Positions 1-8,632 of a stretch of 64,000 nucleotides of DNA are shown here, piece by piece. This stretch comes from Paraburkholderia phenoliruptrix (GTDB taxonomy: Bacteria; Pseudomonadota; Gammaproteobacteria; Burkholderiales; Burkholderiaceae). Position numbers and translations under genes: made by a program. Below the pieces are notes generated by a model. It did no database searches. It was not told where the DNA came from and saw nothing but the letters and a program-made list of their open reading frames with translations. Positions within the stretch are counted from its first letter, which is position 1. Each line of letters starts with the position of its first letter. The stretch spans positions 1 to 64,000 of the forward strand of contig NZ_CADIKB010000019.1 in the NCBI RefSeq assembly GCF_902859825.1. Reading direction: 5' to 3'.

Positions 1-2
1 TT

Positions 3-65
3 GCCTTCCAGGACGGCGAGCCGGTGCAAGACGATCAACCGGGTCAGCAGAAACTCGCCGCTTGA
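3..65 (+). CDS. C-terminal tail of an unidentified protein, cut by the window edge
   Basis: One forward frame enters from the left edge and stops at TGA 63-65, giving a 20-residue hydrophilic tail that ends in KLAA. Another frame is also open here, so the choice is uncertain. The tail is too short to name a family. About 160 bases follow without a recognisable gene before the decayed transposase. Confidence 0.25.
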   Translation, partial: AFQDGEPVQDDQPGQQKLAA

Positions 66-225
66 CGTCGCCCGCTATCAACTGCCCATACACCAGACTT
101 GACCTTATCTCGTGGAACGGTCGTTCCGTGCCGTCGCCTGGGGGGGCAAGTCATCGGCCTCTACGGACGCTTAGACCCGTGAGTTGGTGAGGCGGCTTGG
201 CTACCCGCGCGGGCGGCTTTTGCGC

Positions 226-341
226 TCATGCAGCAGCCTCGCGCATCAGTCGTTCGCGCGTCATCCGCAGATTGCTTAGAGCGAACAGCGTATGCAACTC
301 TGCGTGTTCTTCATCAAGCCGCGATAGCGCACTTTAGATGC
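226..341 (-). pseudogene. Decayed C-terminal end of an IS5/IS4-type transposase
   Basis: On the reverse strand this stretch encodes the motif KVRYRGLMKNT, then after one frameshift ELHTLFALSNLRMTRERL and a stop at 226. The pair matches the usual end of IS5-family transposases (KVRYRGLxKNTAxLxxLFALxNLxxAR). Only about 38 codons remain, so it is a dead scar. It overlaps the last codons of the neighbouring TetR gene, which may therefore have gained a new C-terminus. The family match is from memory. Confidence 0.6.
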
Positions 342-966
342 CACCGTGCGCGGCGATGAACATGGCGACGGCCGACCGGCAATAGGACTCGATTTCGTTG
401 TCGTCAATTGCCCTCGCCTCATCGAAGCGTGCGATAAGCAGCAGATCGCATCCTTTGAAGAGCGCGCCAAACAAGCGGGCGGACCGGTGAGCATCGGGCA
501 CGTTCAGAATCGCTTTCGCGTGCAACTGACGCAACACGGCCTCGATTTGGGCGATGACATAGGCGGGCCCGGCTTCGTAATGGAGCTTGCTTAACGACCT
601 TTGATTCGTCTTGTCGGCCAAAACCATGGCTTCGACACTGCGGACGTCCGGGCTCAACAGCGTGCGAAGCAGAGATGATCCGACCGCCATGAGCTGATCT
701 TCGGCCGAACCGTCGATGCCTTCAGAAAGGGCCTGCGGTGCAAATTGATTGCAGCGGGCCACCATGGCCGCGCTGAACAGCGCCTCCTTGTTCTCGAAGT
801 GCCGATAGATGCTGAGCTTGGATATCTTCGCGCGCTGGGCGACCTTATCCATGGTCGTCGCTTGAAAACCCAATTCCACAAAGAGTTCGCAGGCAGCGTC
901 GACGATCGTTTGGCGAAGCGCCTCGTTGGCGGGCCGGCCGCGCCGGCCGTGGCTATTTTCGGTCAC
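334..966 (-). CDS. TetR/AcrR family transcriptional regulator
   Basis: The 210-residue protein has a classic TetR N-terminal helix-turn-helix at about residues 17-62: a helix around IVDAACELF, then TMDKVAQRAKISKLSIYRHFENKEALF. The remaining alpha-helical part would be the ligand/dimer domain and shows no ligand-specific motif. It is divergent from the flavoprotein gene at 1224, and the shared gap carries several dyads suited to autoregulation and control of that gene. The C-terminal end runs into an IS remnant, so its final residues may not be native. Family is certain; ligand unknown. Confidence 0.93.
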   Translation of the reverse strand: MTENSHGRRGRPANEALRQTIVDAACELFVELGFQATTMDKVAQRAKISKLSIYRHFENKEALFSAAMVARCNQFAPQALSEGIDGSAEDQLMAVGSSLLRTLLSPDVRSVEAMVLADKTNQRSLSKLHYEAGPAYVIAQIEAVLRQLHAKAILNVPDAHRSARLFGALFKGCDLLLIARFDEARAIDDNEIESYCRSAVAMFIAAHGGI

Positions 967-976
967 GACAATTCCA

Positions 977-1024
977 GTACTTGACAGTATTCAAATTCTT
1001 GAATTACGATACCATTAAGTATCG
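977..1024 (+). promoter_or_regulatory. Sigma70-like promoter with overlapping dyads, probable TetR operator
   Basis: TTGACA at 981-986 is followed after 18 bases by TACGAT at 1005-1010. The inverted repeat CGATAC-N6-GTATCG (1007-1024) overlaps the -10 box, and TTCAA-N4-TTGAA lies at 990-1003. This is a normal layout for repression of the downstream flavoprotein by the divergent TetR protein. Binding is inferred. Confidence 0.5.
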
Positions 1025-1223
1025 AAAGGTGCAAGCCAAGGGTAGGTTTCCCCCGGGCCGACCGGCGATATCGAGCGGCATTGTCGGGCTGGTCAATACA
1101 GCCATGGGCAGCTTCTTACCAATGTCGAAGCCGTGCTCGCTGACTGTCTCAAACGCGTATCGCCGGACGATGTTGCACACCACGCTCAGCCAACCTTCCA
1201 TCCGCAACACGGAGCCCATCACC

Positions 1224-2117
1224 ATGAATGACGTCATCATCATCGGCGGCAGCTTTGCTGGCCTCGCTGCTGCCCTGCAGCTTGGCCGTGCCCGCCGCAA
1301 GGTCACCGTTCTCGATACCGGCCGGCCGCGCAACCGCTTTGCCGGCCACTCGCATGGCCTGCTCGGCCACGATCACAAGCCGCCGCTGGACATCCTGGTC
1401 GAGGCGCGGCAGCAGTTGTCGCGCTATCCAACAATCAGCCTCGTCAATGCCCGGGCAGAGAGCGTGTCTGGCGCCATCGACGATTTCTGCGTCGTTACTG
1501 AGGATCACGAAAGACTGAGGGCGCGCCGCTTGATCCTGAGCTATGGCGTCGCCGACCAGATGCCTGATGTTCCGGGCTTTGCCGAAAGCTGGGGCACGTC
1601 CATCGTGCCCTGCCCCTATTGCGACGGATTTGAAGTCGCCGGCCAGCATTGGGGCCTCGTCTGGTCCAGCCCGCAGTCGTACCAGTCTGCCAGGCTGTTC
1701 CGCGATTGGACCGACAAGTTGACTGTCTTCGCCGATGGCCATGACATTGCGCCCGATATCCAGGCCGATCTGGCGCGCCGCAACATATCTCTCATCGATG
1801 GCCGGATGGTCGAGATCGCCCACCAGAATGGCCATATCACCACCGTCAATCTCGATACCCGCCGCAATGTCGCGGTCGACGTCCTGTTCGCCCATCCGCG
1901 CAACAAGCCGTCCGCAAGCCTGCATGAATCACTGGGCCTCGCCACGGTCGACACCCCCACGGGCATCGTCCTCAAGGTCGACGAGCGCCGCCAAACCAGC
2001 ATGCCCGGCATCTATGCCGCGGGCGACCTCGCCACGCCCTTCTTGCCCTCGGTCACCCAGGCTTCATCGCAGGGCGCGATGGCGGGTATCTTCGCCCAGC
2101 AGTCGATGGTTGTTTGA
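1224..2117 (+). CDS. Thioredoxin-reductase-like FAD/NAD(P)-dependent oxidoreductase
   Basis: A 297-residue flavoprotein. The N-terminal FAD dinucleotide fold is plain (VIIIGGSFAGLAAALQLGRA, residues 4-23), a CPYC motif of the thioredoxin-reductase type lies near residue 130, and the C-terminal FAD motif GIYAAGDLATP is present. The second nucleotide-binding motif is weak (GLVWSSPQSYQSA in place of GxGxxA), so NAD(P)H use is uncertain. The ATG at 1224 has GGAG nine bases upstream, whereas the longer open frame starts inside the promoter. It is probably controlled by the divergent TetR gene. Substrate unknown; a disulfide or small-molecule reductase is likely. Confidence 0.87.
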   Translation: MNDVIIIGGSFAGLAAALQLGRARRKVTVLDTGRPRNRFAGHSHGLLGHDHKPPLDILVEARQQLSRYPTISLVNARAESVSGAIDDFCVVTEDHERLRARRLILSYGVADQMPDVPGFAESWGTSIVPCPYCDGFEVAGQHWGLVWSSPQSYQSARLFRDWTDKLTVFADGHDIAPDIQADLARRNISLIDGRMVEIAHQNGHITTVNLDTRRNVAVDVLFAHPRNKPSASLHESLGLATVDTPTGIVLKVDERRQTSMPGIYAAGDLATPFLPSVTQASSQGAMAGIFAQQSMVV

Positions 2118-2213
2118 CAGCACACATTGCCTTCTCCCGTTGCGCCCTTGCCTCCGAAAAGGTTGGCGTAGATCGGCGCGGTGATGGACGGATCGTCGAG
2201 TCAAGGAGATGAC

Positions 2214-3077
2214 ATGGCAGAGCAAAGTGCCGATCAGGTCGGTGACTGGAATGGTCAAAGCGGGGAGCGCTGGGTCGCCAACCGGGCCCGGCTCAACGCT
2301 CTGGTGGCGGTGTTCGGCCAGGCCGCGATCGAGGCCGCCGCGCCCGCGACAGGTGAGCGCGTGCTGGACATCGGCTGCGGCGCGGGTGCGTCGAGTCTGG
2401 CTCTGGCCGCTCGCGTCGGCGCGGTGGGCCAAGTGCTGGGCGTGGACATATCCGAACCGCTGATCGATCGAGCGCGCGCGCTTGCGCGCCACGATACGCC
2501 GGCCCGGTTTCTGGTGGCCGACGCCAGCAGCGCAGAGCTGCCCGAAGGCGCGTTCGACATTCTGTTCTCGCGTTTCGGCGTGATGTTTTTCCCCGATCCG
2601 ACAGCAGCGTTCGCCCACATGCGACGCGCGCTCCGGCCGGGCGGCCGGGTCGCTTTCGTCTGCTGGCGCGGTGCGGCCGAGAACGATTGGATGCGACTGC
2701 CGGTGGGCGCGCTCAAGGACATCGTCCCGCCGAGCGCGCTGCCCGATCCCGAAGCGCCCGGACCGTTCTCGTTTGGCGACCGGGAGCACGTGGAGCGCAT
2801 CCTCACGGCGGCTGGTTTCACCGAAATCGTTATCTCGCCCTTCGACGCGGCCGTCCCGTTTGGCGAGGGCGAAACGCGGGACGCCGCGATCGACGACGCA
2901 GTGAGGATGACGCTTGAGGTCGGCCCGCTGTCGCGTGCGCTCGCTGGTCAGCCCGACGACATCCGCGCCCGTGCCTCCGCCGCAGTTCGTGCCGCCTTCG
3001 CGAGCCTCCCTAGCGAGGGGTCGGTGATGATCAACGGCGCGGCGTGGGTCGTCATGGCGCGAAATCCGGCAAGCTGA
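2214..3077 (+). CDS. Class I SAM-dependent methyltransferase (UbiE-like)
   Basis: The 287-residue protein contains motif I VLDIGCGAGASSLALA at about residues 47-62, an acidic loop with GVDIS after it, and the RALRPGGRVAFVCW segment typical of the UbiE/Methyltransf_11 group. The start at 2214 has AAGGAG at a good distance; an in-frame ATG 30 bases earlier is less well placed. It follows the flavoprotein by 96 bases on the same strand and may share its TetR control. It probably methylates a small molecule, and the substrate cannot be told. Confidence 0.87.
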   Translation: MAEQSADQVGDWNGQSGERWVANRARLNALVAVFGQAAIEAAAPATGERVLDIGCGAGASSLALAARVGAVGQVLGVDISEPLIDRARALARHDTPARFLVADASSAELPEGAFDILFSRFGVMFFPDPTAAFAHMRRALRPGGRVAFVCWRGAAENDWMRLPVGALKDIVPPSALPDPEAPGPFSFGDREHVERILTAAGFTEIVISPFDAAVPFGEGETRDAAIDDAVRMTLEVGPLSRALAGQPDDIRARASAAVRAAFASLPSEGSVMINGAAWVVMARNPAS

Positions 3078-3450
3078 CAGGGATTAGGAGGGGAGACGCC
3101 TCCTCTCGGTAGAGCTGGGCGTCGTTGGCCGCTCAGACTGATGTCCCTTCTGGCCGCTGAAGAGCGCTCGCCTTGCGACAATCAGATGGCCGGTTGCGAA
3201 GCAGAGCCGACGCCAGAGCGGCCTGCCGGCGGCGCATGTGACCGGCAGTTTGTGGCCGCTTACGGTCCGACGCGTATGCCCGCAGGCGGCCCAGTTCAGT
3301 CTTCCGTTCCACGCGTATGAACGTCATGACCGAACTCAACACCAGTCACTCCAGGCGTCGTTCATGCCCGAGCCTGCGCGCGACGCAGCCCTCATTGTGA
3401 CGGACGCTTTGTCTGCCACGACTGGCCGACGGAGACCGCGGCGTGCGGCA
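3078..3450. other. Intergenic gap between convergent genes
   Basis: No convincing gene is seen. A short dyad AGGAGG-N7-CCTCCT at 3086-3104 just after the methyltransferase stop could form a weak hairpin but has no T-run. The rest is GC-rich with only arginine-rich open frames that look like chance. Confidence 0.5.
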
Positions 3451-4338
3451 TCAGTTCGTTACATCGCGACGCGGTGGCGTGCCGAATTGCCTCGCATATT
3501 CCCGGTTGAATTGGGAGGGACTTTCATAGCCCACCTCGTAGGCAACTGTCGACGCGTTCAGGCCCTTGACCAACATCAACCTTCGAGCCTCGGTCAGGCG
3601 CAGCCACTTCTGGAACTGCAGCGGACTCATCGATGTGAGGCGCTTGAAGTGGTGGTGGAAGCGGGACACGCTCATGCCCACCCGGGCGGCGAGCTCACCG
3701 ATGCGCAGGGGCTCACGAAAATGGTTTTTCAGCCAGTCGATGGCCCGAGCGATGCTCTGGTTCTGATCGGCAATGGACGCCATCTGCCACACGTGGTTCT
3801 TAACGTCGCTGCGAAGTAGGCGATAAAGGATCTCGCGCTGTAGCAGTGGGGCTAGTTCTGGCAATAACTCGGGCTCGTCCAACAGCCCGATCAGTCGATC
3901 CAAAGCAGACAGTAGCCCTGCCGTCGTCCTCCCCAACACGATGCCGGGACCGTTTGCCGCCCGCTCCCGATGATGCTGCAGGCCGGTCTCCACGACTATG
4001 TTACTGATCGCACGCGAGTCGAGTCGCAACACCACGCTCAGGAACGGCAAGTCGAGCGAAGCCTGCGCAACCTGCATCGCCACTGGCAGGTCCAACGACG
4101 TGAGCAAAAAGCGATGCCTGTCGTAGGCGTAGACCTCGGGGCCCAGCCACGTTTGCTTCACGCCCTGAACCGGCACCGCGATGGCGGGTTCCATCAGGCA
4201 GTCGAAGGGCGAATCGGCGTGTGTGTGTCGGTGCAAGGTCAGGCCTGCAATCGCCGGCCTGTACTGCTCGGCGTCGCCAGTCCACCGTGCGATTCGCGCC
4301 ACCAAGCGGCGTCGATTTGTCTCGAAGTCGTCGTCCAT
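3451..4338 (-). CDS. AraC family transcriptional regulator (AraC_N type)
   Basis: A 295-residue regulator with an N-terminal AraC_N-like cupin region (HRHTHADSPFDCLMEPAIAVPVQG near the start) and a C-terminal double helix-turn-helix: RIGELAARVGMSVSRFHHHFKRLTSMSPLQFQKWLRL followed by STVAYEVGYESPSQFNREYARQFG. I chose the ATG at 4338 because the family usually begins close to the cupin domain; another ATG at 4371 is possible. It is divergent from the oxidoreductase at 4523 and the hydrolase-like gene after it, the usual arrangement for AraC activators of short reductase operons. Confidence 0.9.
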   Translation of the reverse strand: MDDDFETNRRRLVARIARWTGDAEQYRPAIAGLTLHRHTHADSPFDCLMEPAIAVPVQGVKQTWLGPEVYAYDRHRFLLTSLDLPVAMQVAQASLDLPFLSVVLRLDSRAISNIVVETGLQHHRERAANGPGIVLGRTTAGLLSALDRLIGLLDEPELLPELAPLLQREILYRLLRSDVKNHVWQMASIADQNQSIARAIDWLKNHFREPLRIGELAARVGMSVSRFHHHFKRLTSMSPLQFQKWLRLTEARRLMLVKGLNASTVAYEVGYESPSQFNREYARQFGTPPRRDVTN

Positions 4339-4522
4339 GGGCCCAACTGTAAGAGTAGGCTCTGCCTTCATCAAGAAGATTGGCCTGAGGTCAGGAGGAT
4401 TAGGCAATTTTCCGGGAGCATCCACCTTCCGCGACCGATCGCGTCGGGCCAAACTGCATTGCGTGCACGACGGGTGTCGTGTCAGGCGTGATCGCCGTTC
4501 TGAATACCGCAAAGGAATCCCG

Positions 4523-5521
4523 ATGAAAGCTCATGTGTACCGCCGAAACGGCGAGCCGACCGAAGTGCTCGGCTTCGAAGACATCGCCGCCCCGGCGCAA
4601 CCTGGTCCCAACGAAGTCACGGTCCGCATCACCAAGCGCATGGTGCATCCGATCGACGACTTGATGGTGCGCGGTTACATCCCCTCGCCGATCCCTGCCG
4701 AGGGAACTGTTCCCGGCGGCGACGGTGTCGGTGTCGTTGAACAGGTAGGCGCGGACGTCGATCCCGGCACCGGCATCAAGCCGGGTCAGCGCGTGATGCT
4801 CTTCCCGGCGCACGGTACGTGGTCGGAGCGCGTGATCGCACCCGCCATGGCCGTCATTCCGGTCCCGGATGATGTCAGCGATACGACCGCGTGCCAGATC
4901 GCCATCAATGGCATCACCGCGATCGTGCTCATGCGTGCGGCACTGGCTGCCTCCGGCGGTGCGCCGTTGCTGGTCACGGCCGCCGGCTCCGGCGTCGGCC
5001 GCAACGTGATCGCGCTGGCGCAGATGCGCGGTGCCAAGGCCATCGCGCTGGTGCGCAGCGACACCGGTGCAGCGATCCTGGCGCCCAGCGTTCCCGGCGT
5101 GGCCGTCGTCAGCTCGGAGCACGACGGATGGGCTGCCAAGGTGACCGCCGCAGGCGGGCAGGCCCCTGCCGTAGCGATCGATCCGATCGGCGGCGAGATG
5201 ACCGCCCAGATCCTGAACGTGCTCGCCGATGGTGGCACCTTGCTGACCTATGGTGGCCTCGACCCGCGCCCTTCGGCGATCTCCACGACCCCCCTGACGG
5301 TTCGGCAACTGACGTTGAGGGGCCTGAACGCCTATGGCTGGCTTGCGAGCACGCCCGCGCAACGTGCGTCCGACATTGCCGACCTGTTCGAACTGGCGCG
5401 CCGGGCGCCGCAGAACTTTGCTGAATACCGCGAGTTCGCTTTCACGCAAGCGACCGAAGCGCTCGCTGCGGTCCACGCGACGCCGCGACGCGGGGCGACG
5501 ATCTTGACTTCGGAAACTTGA
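4523..5521 (+). CDS. Medium-chain reductase, quinone oxidoreductase-like, zinc-free
   Basis: A 332-residue protein of the MDR superfamily. The N-terminal GroES-like domain has PNEVTVRI and GGDGVGVVEQVG, and the Rossmann part has VTAAGSGVGRNVIALAQMRGAKAIALVRSD around residues 155-185. The cysteine/histidine cluster of zinc alcohol dehydrogenases is absent, which points to an NADPH:quinone or enone reductase. The start has AAAGGA upstream. It is followed after 3 bases by the MBL-fold gene, so the two form an operon, probably controlled by the divergent AraC regulator. Confidence 0.88.
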   Translation: MKAHVYRRNGEPTEVLGFEDIAAPAQPGPNEVTVRITKRMVHPIDDLMVRGYIPSPIPAEGTVPGGDGVGVVEQVGADVDPGTGIKPGQRVMLFPAHGTWSERVIAPAMAVIPVPDDVSDTTACQIAINGITAIVLMRAALAASGGAPLLVTAAGSGVGRNVIALAQMRGAKAIALVRSDTGAAILAPSVPGVAVVSSEHDGWAAKVTAAGGQAPAVAIDPIGGEMTAQILNVLADGGTLLTYGGLDPRPSAISTTPLTVRQLTLRGLNAYGWLASTPAQRASDIADLFELARRAPQNFAEYREFAFTQATEALAAVHATPRRGATILTSET

Positions 5522-5524
5522 ACC

Positions 5525-6154
5525 ATGCAGCAGCTCTTCCCTGACCTCTGGCAGACGCAGACGGAACACCCGTTCCACGGCGTCACCTCGCACGCCTATC
5601 TGCTGACGCGGCGGGAAGGCAACATCCTGTTTTACGGCACCGGTGTCTTGGCGGAGCTGCAGCTGATCAAGGATCTGGGCGGGATCGTCCGCCAGTACCT
5701 GTCCCACCGGGACGAGGCCGGGCCGGCACTGGCAACGATCAAGCAGATGTTCGGGTCGGCCCTGTGCTGCCACAAGCTGGAGGCCAAGGCCGTCAAGTCG
5801 CACTGCCCCATCGACGTGACCTTCGACGCGCGCGAGACGCACCTGGGCAACATCGAGGTCATTCCGACACCGGGGCACACCTCGGGCAGCACCTGCTTCA
5901 TGTACCGCTCGCCGTACGGCAAGACCTATCTCTTCACCGGTGATTCGCTCTTCCCCAAGGCGCAGTCTTGGGGAACGCTGATCTGGCCCTTCTCGGGAGG
6001 GCGAGAATCCAGTCTCAGAGCCAGCCTTGGCCTGCTGCGCGAACTCGATCCCGACGTGGTGATTGCCAGCGCCTGCCAGGGGCCAACGCCCGTCTCGATG
6101 ACCTCCGCGGATGAATGGCACGCCATCGTGGACCGTGCTATTGAACGGCTATAG
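5525..6154 (+). CDS. MBL-fold metallo-hydrolase-like protein with degenerate metal site
   Basis: A 209-residue protein with the metallo-beta-lactamase fold: ending strands marked by PTPGHTSGST (about 118-127) and FTGDSLF (about 137-143). The first metal motif, normally HxHxDH, reads SHRDEAG, so only its first histidine is kept. The His of PTPGH and the Asp of TGD remain. The protein may bind one metal, bind differently, or not be a normal hydrolase; whole subfamilies share such changes. It is coupled to the reductase just upstream and probably serves the same unknown pathway. Confidence 0.78.
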   Translation: MQQLFPDLWQTQTEHPFHGVTSHAYLLTRREGNILFYGTGVLAELQLIKDLGGIVRQYLSHRDEAGPALATIKQMFGSALCCHKLEAKAVKSHCPIDVTFDARETHLGNIEVIPTPGHTSGSTCFMYRSPYGKTYLFTGDSLFPKAQSWGTLIWPFSGGRESSLRASLGLLRELDPDVVIASACQGPTPVSMTSADEWHAIVDRAIERL

Positions 6155-6405
6155 TCATACGGCTGCGTTGATCTGATGGTAATTAGCACCGTCGCGAATT
6201 TCGTTGACGACAACGATGCGAACTGTCAGCGAATGGGATTGATGCGTGCGGAGGCTGGCAACAGCGGCGCGACGTTCCAACAGTTCGTCGATGCGGTTGA
6301 CGGCACGATCGGTGATGCGTTCGATGACGTAGTGCAGGTACGTTTCTGGATCGATGCCGTTTAGCCGCGCTGAGCCAATGAGACTGTACATCGCCGCCTC
6401 GTCAC
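6155..6405 (-). pseudogene. C-terminal remnant of an IS66 TnpC transposase
   Basis: The reverse strand encodes AAMYSLIGSARLNGIDPETYL, then VIERITDRAVNRIDELL. This is the conserved end of IS66-family TnpC proteins (AMYSLIGTAKLNGxDPExYL...RIADHPxNRIDELLPW). Nothing of the catalytic core or of TnpA/TnpB is visible nearby, so it is a fragment of about 80 codons. Its left end directly abuts the stop of the MBL-fold gene, placing an old rearrangement there. The family call is from memory of the motif. Confidence 0.62.
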
Positions 6406-6862
6406 TTCACAGGCCGGTGCGGGTCGGTCCATTGTGGAACGGGCCAGCATTCTGCCGACGAGTCCAGAGAAAGCGCTGATCGGCCGGATGGGGGCCTATT
6501 CGTAATTTCGTGGGCGAGGCATAACATGGGAGTAACTGCTCATGGACATGCCGATGAAGAAGAAACGCACGGTTGCAGCAATATCGGCAAATGCACCGAT
6601 CTTCGCTCGTCAATGAGCCCCCGCTGTGGCGACAGCCAGCCGCCTGAGAATTCTTCCGTGCAGGTTCAATCGACGAGTTGCGAGCGGCGCCCAAAGCCAG
6701 CATTTCGGCTGCAAGTGAACGCACGCTCCGCTCTTGAAGGACTATATAGTGAGTAGACTGTCCGCGCCGGTCGGCACACACGGCTACCGCTGACCGTCGG
6801 CGCCGCGCGCCAGGATTGCAGGCATTCAGTTCGCAAAAAAGAAATCGAAGCGGAGACGCGAG
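6406..6862. other. Intergenic gap upstream of the carboxypeptidase gene
   Basis: No supported gene. The left part adjoins the IS66 scar and may be further mobile debris that I cannot recognise. The right part should hold the promoter of the carboxypeptidase gene; ACTATATAGT at about 6740-6749 is AT-rich and palindromic but has no clear -35 partner. Confidence 0.4.
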
Positions 6863-8515
6863 ATGAGCGAGACAATCGAGGCAGCCTCCATGATCGTCCG
6901 ACAGTGCAAGCGCTGGACGGTGATTACCAGCGTCTGTCTGCTCGCATCGTGCGGTGGGTCGGTCAATTCGAATACGACCGTGCCCACATCCATCATGCAG
7001 ATCATGCAAAAGCCGGTTTACAGGAATGCGAGCTGGTCGATGCAAGTGGTCGATCTGGACTCCGGCGGTGTGATCTACGATCTGAACTCAAACACGCAGA
7101 TGCTCATCGGCTCGGTGCGCAAGCTCTTCTCGACCGGCAACGCGTTCAACGCTCTGGGCGCCGATCATCGCTTCGTCACGCCCGTCTACCGCCAAGGCAG
7201 CGTTGCACCGAACGGGACGCTCAACGGCAGTCTCATTCTGGTGGCGAGCGGCGATCTGACGATGGGCGGCCGTGCCAATCCGAACGGTACCACCGCGTTC
7301 ACCGCCTTCGATCACAACGAAGCGAACGCGCTGGGCAACGCGGTGCTGGCTAGGCCGGACCCCCTTGCGGGCTACAATTCGCTCGCGGCGCAAGTCGCCG
7401 CCGCAGGCATCACGACAATCAACGGCGATGTCGTGATCGACGACCGCCTGTTCGAACCATTCAATTTCCGCGACCAGTTCGACGTGCGCCCCATCTTCGT
7501 CAACGATGACGTGGTCGACGTGACGCTCGCGCAAAGCGCGGGAGGTGCCGCGGTTCCGTTCGACTGGCGCCCGAAGTCGGCGGCGTTCTCCGTGCAATCC
7601 ACATTGACAACCGGCAGCGCAACGTCGAAGCTCGCGATCGATCTCAACCCGGAATCGCCGACCTGCATCGGCGCGCCCAATTGCGTGGGCACGGTCAGCG
7701 GCAACGTTCCCGCGGGGCTCGTGCCCCCTTTGACGAATGCCTATCCACTGGTGCGCACGTTCCGCGTGACGCAGCCCTCCAATTACGCGCGCACCGTGTT
7801 TATTGAAGCCCTCGCGCGTGCGGGCGTGACAGTGACGGCCGCGCCGGTTGAGGCAAATCCCGTGCAACTGTTGCCCGCCAAGGGCGCGTATTCGAGTATC
7901 CAGCAAGTGGCGCAACTGACATCGGCGACCTATGCGCAGGACTTGCGATTCGTCAACAAGGTCAGCTACAACATCGGCGCGGACGTGACCTTGATGCAAT
8001 TCGGTCTCGCTCACAATGGATCGACCACGATGGCGAATTCGCTCGCGGCGGAACAGGGCGAATTGTCCGCCACGTTCAACATCTCGCCGGATCAATATCA
8101 TTTCATCGACGGCAGCGGCGGTGGCGATACGACGGCCAATGCCCGTGCCGTCATTGCGATGCTGCGCGGAATGAGGACGAAGCCAGCGTTTGCCCCCTAT
8201 TTCGATACGTTGCCCGTACTCGGCGTGGACGGCTCTCTCGCGAGCATCACCGACTTCGAAGCCGACTCGACGCTCGCGGGTGCGAAAGGACAGGTTCACG
8301 CGAAAACAGGAACGTACGTCACCGAGAACCCGGCCACGCCGGGAACGCCGATTCTGAAGGGCCAGGCGCTCGCCGGTTATATCGATGCGAAGAGCGGCCG
8401 CCGCATTGCGTTCTTCGTCACGGTCAACAATGTGCCGATCACCGGCATCCCCGACGTCCTCAAGGTGTTCCAGGATGAGGGCACGATAGCGGCGATGCTC
8501 TGGAAGATGCTGTGA
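6863..8515 (+). CDS. dacB: PBP4-type D-alanyl-D-alanine carboxypeptidase/endopeptidase lipoprotein
   Basis: A 550-residue exported protein of the S13 peptidase (PBP4/DacB) family. It starts with a lipoprotein signal ending in LLASC (Cys about 29), so it should be anchored to a membrane. The three penicillin-binding motifs are present: SVRK (SxxK) near residue 88, SYN (SxN) near 369, and HAKTGT (KTG) near 478. The large insertion between SxxK and SxN is typical of the family. It would trim or cleave peptidoglycan peptide stems. GGAG lies seven bases before the start. It stands alone between IS debris and the convergent porin gene. Confidence 0.88.
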   Translation: MSETIEAASMIVRQCKRWTVITSVCLLASCGGSVNSNTTVPTSIMQIMQKPVYRNASWSMQVVDLDSGGVIYDLNSNTQMLIGSVRKLFSTGNAFNALGADHRFVTPVYRQGSVAPNGTLNGSLILVASGDLTMGGRANPNGTTAFTAFDHNEANALGNAVLARPDPLAGYNSLAAQVAAAGITTINGDVVIDDRLFEPFNFRDQFDVRPIFVNDDVVDVTLAQSAGGAAVPFDWRPKSAAFSVQSTLTTGSATSKLAIDLNPESPTCIGAPNCVGTVSGNVPAGLVPPLTNAYPLVRTFRVTQPSNYARTVFIEALARAGVTVTAAPVEANPVQLLPAKGAYSSIQQVAQLTSATYAQDLRFVNKVSYNIGADVTLMQFGLAHNGSTTMANSLAAEQGELSATFNISPDQYHFIDGSGGGDTTANARAVIAMLRGMRTKPAFAPYFDTLPVLGVDGSLASITDFEADSTLAGAKGQVHAKTGTYVTENPATPGTPILKGQALAGYIDAKSGRRIAFFVTVNNVPITGIPDVLKVFQDEGTIAAMLWKML

Positions 8516-8632
8516 TCGGGACCGTGCGCGAGTTGAGACGACGATTCGCCCTTTCGGCATGCCTCGCCAACACGGTCTATACAATCGTGTTTTCGTCGAC
8601 GTTGCGCAACGTATTCTCCCTTTCCTCGCTGT

